A stretch of DNA of 33,474 nt, taken from positions 1-33,474 of the forward strand of contig CAIXBR010000127.1 in the NCBI GenBank assembly GCA_903917735.1, given 5' to 3'. Of this stretch, positions 33,389 to 33,474 are shown piece after piece. How positions within the stretch are numbered: position 1 is the stretch's first letter; every line of letters begins with the position of its first letter. The notes under the pieces were generated by a model. The model was given only the letters and a program-made list of their open reading frames with translations, had not been told where the DNA came from and did no database searches. The translations under genes and the position numbers were made by a program. This stretch comes from an uncultured Elusimicrobia bacterium. GTDB lineage: Bacteria; Elusimicrobiota; Elusimicrobia; Elusimicrobiales; UBA9959.

Positions 33389-33474
33389 CTATTACCCACA
33401 AGTATGATGCCACCTATCAATTCCCAGTGCCGTTCCTGAAAATACGAATATTAGCTTCGATGAGTTGCTCTAGA
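33389..33474. other. Right-edge sequence with no assignable feature
   Basis: These last bases are markedly more AT-rich than the coding region. No reading frame, hairpin or family motif was recognised. It may be host DNA beyond a truncated intron, or a chimeric contig end. Confidence 0.4.

Overview
The window reads as a chromosomal segment of a diderm (Gram-negative) bacterium of fairly high GC, probably a metagenomic contig. Evidence for an outer membrane: an RND exporter, a POTRA/Omp85-type barrel ending in Phe, a TraF/PorV-like barrel protein and an O-antigen-type flippase. Codon use favours CTG together with unusually many ATA isoleucine codons. The phylum cannot be fixed from the sequence; an Elusimicrobiota-like lineage is only an impression. 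Both ends stop in mobile-element debris (the N-terminus of an IS30-like transposase at the left, a group II intron 3'-end fragment at the right), which suits a contig that broke at repeats. No rRNA, tRNA or CRISPR array was seen.

Layout. 1-410: IS30-like fragment, a degenerate inverted repeat and one terminator. 415-3677: GNAT acetyltransferase, membrane protein with a PH-like tail, methyltransferase, and a frameshifted ATP-grasp-like gene ending at a strong terminator. 3777-5794 (minus): secreted DUF2252 protein and a small membrane protein. 6005-8588: HTH/ferredoxin protein, methyltransferase, lone response-regulator receiver. 8596-9747 (minus): aldo/keto reductase with an Fe-S tail. 9906-12596: larE-larB-larC, a compact operon for the nickel-pincer nucleotide cofactor, without larA. 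12607-19323: a MacB-type ABC exporter divergent from an RND pump whose stop codon overlaps the start of an Omp85-like gene. 19352-20092: a voltage-sensor channel with an altered selectivity filter. 20177-27149: a long co-directional run with a sodium/solute symporter, a YetF-like protein, SurE, a pilin-like secreted protein, an M3-like metallopeptidase, a membrane protein, a CoA-binding protein and Pcm; the last four are tightly overlapped. 27264-28847: barrel protein with a low-GC insert. 28923-31022: DrrAB-like ABC exporter and a CGFS thioredoxin-like protein. 31039-32499 (minus): flippase. 32602-33321: Crp/Fnr regulator with an FNR-like cysteine triad.

Themes: envelope transport (MacB, RND-Omp85, DrrAB, flippase), protein and nucleotide damage handling (SurE, Pcm, metallopeptidase), and Fe-S/nickel redox biology. 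The observations most worth following are the RND-Omp85 coupling with no adaptor gene, the channel with filter NIDYGG, larEBC without larA plus two altered acidic residues in LarC, the Sec-secreted pilin-like protein, and the FNR-like regulator.
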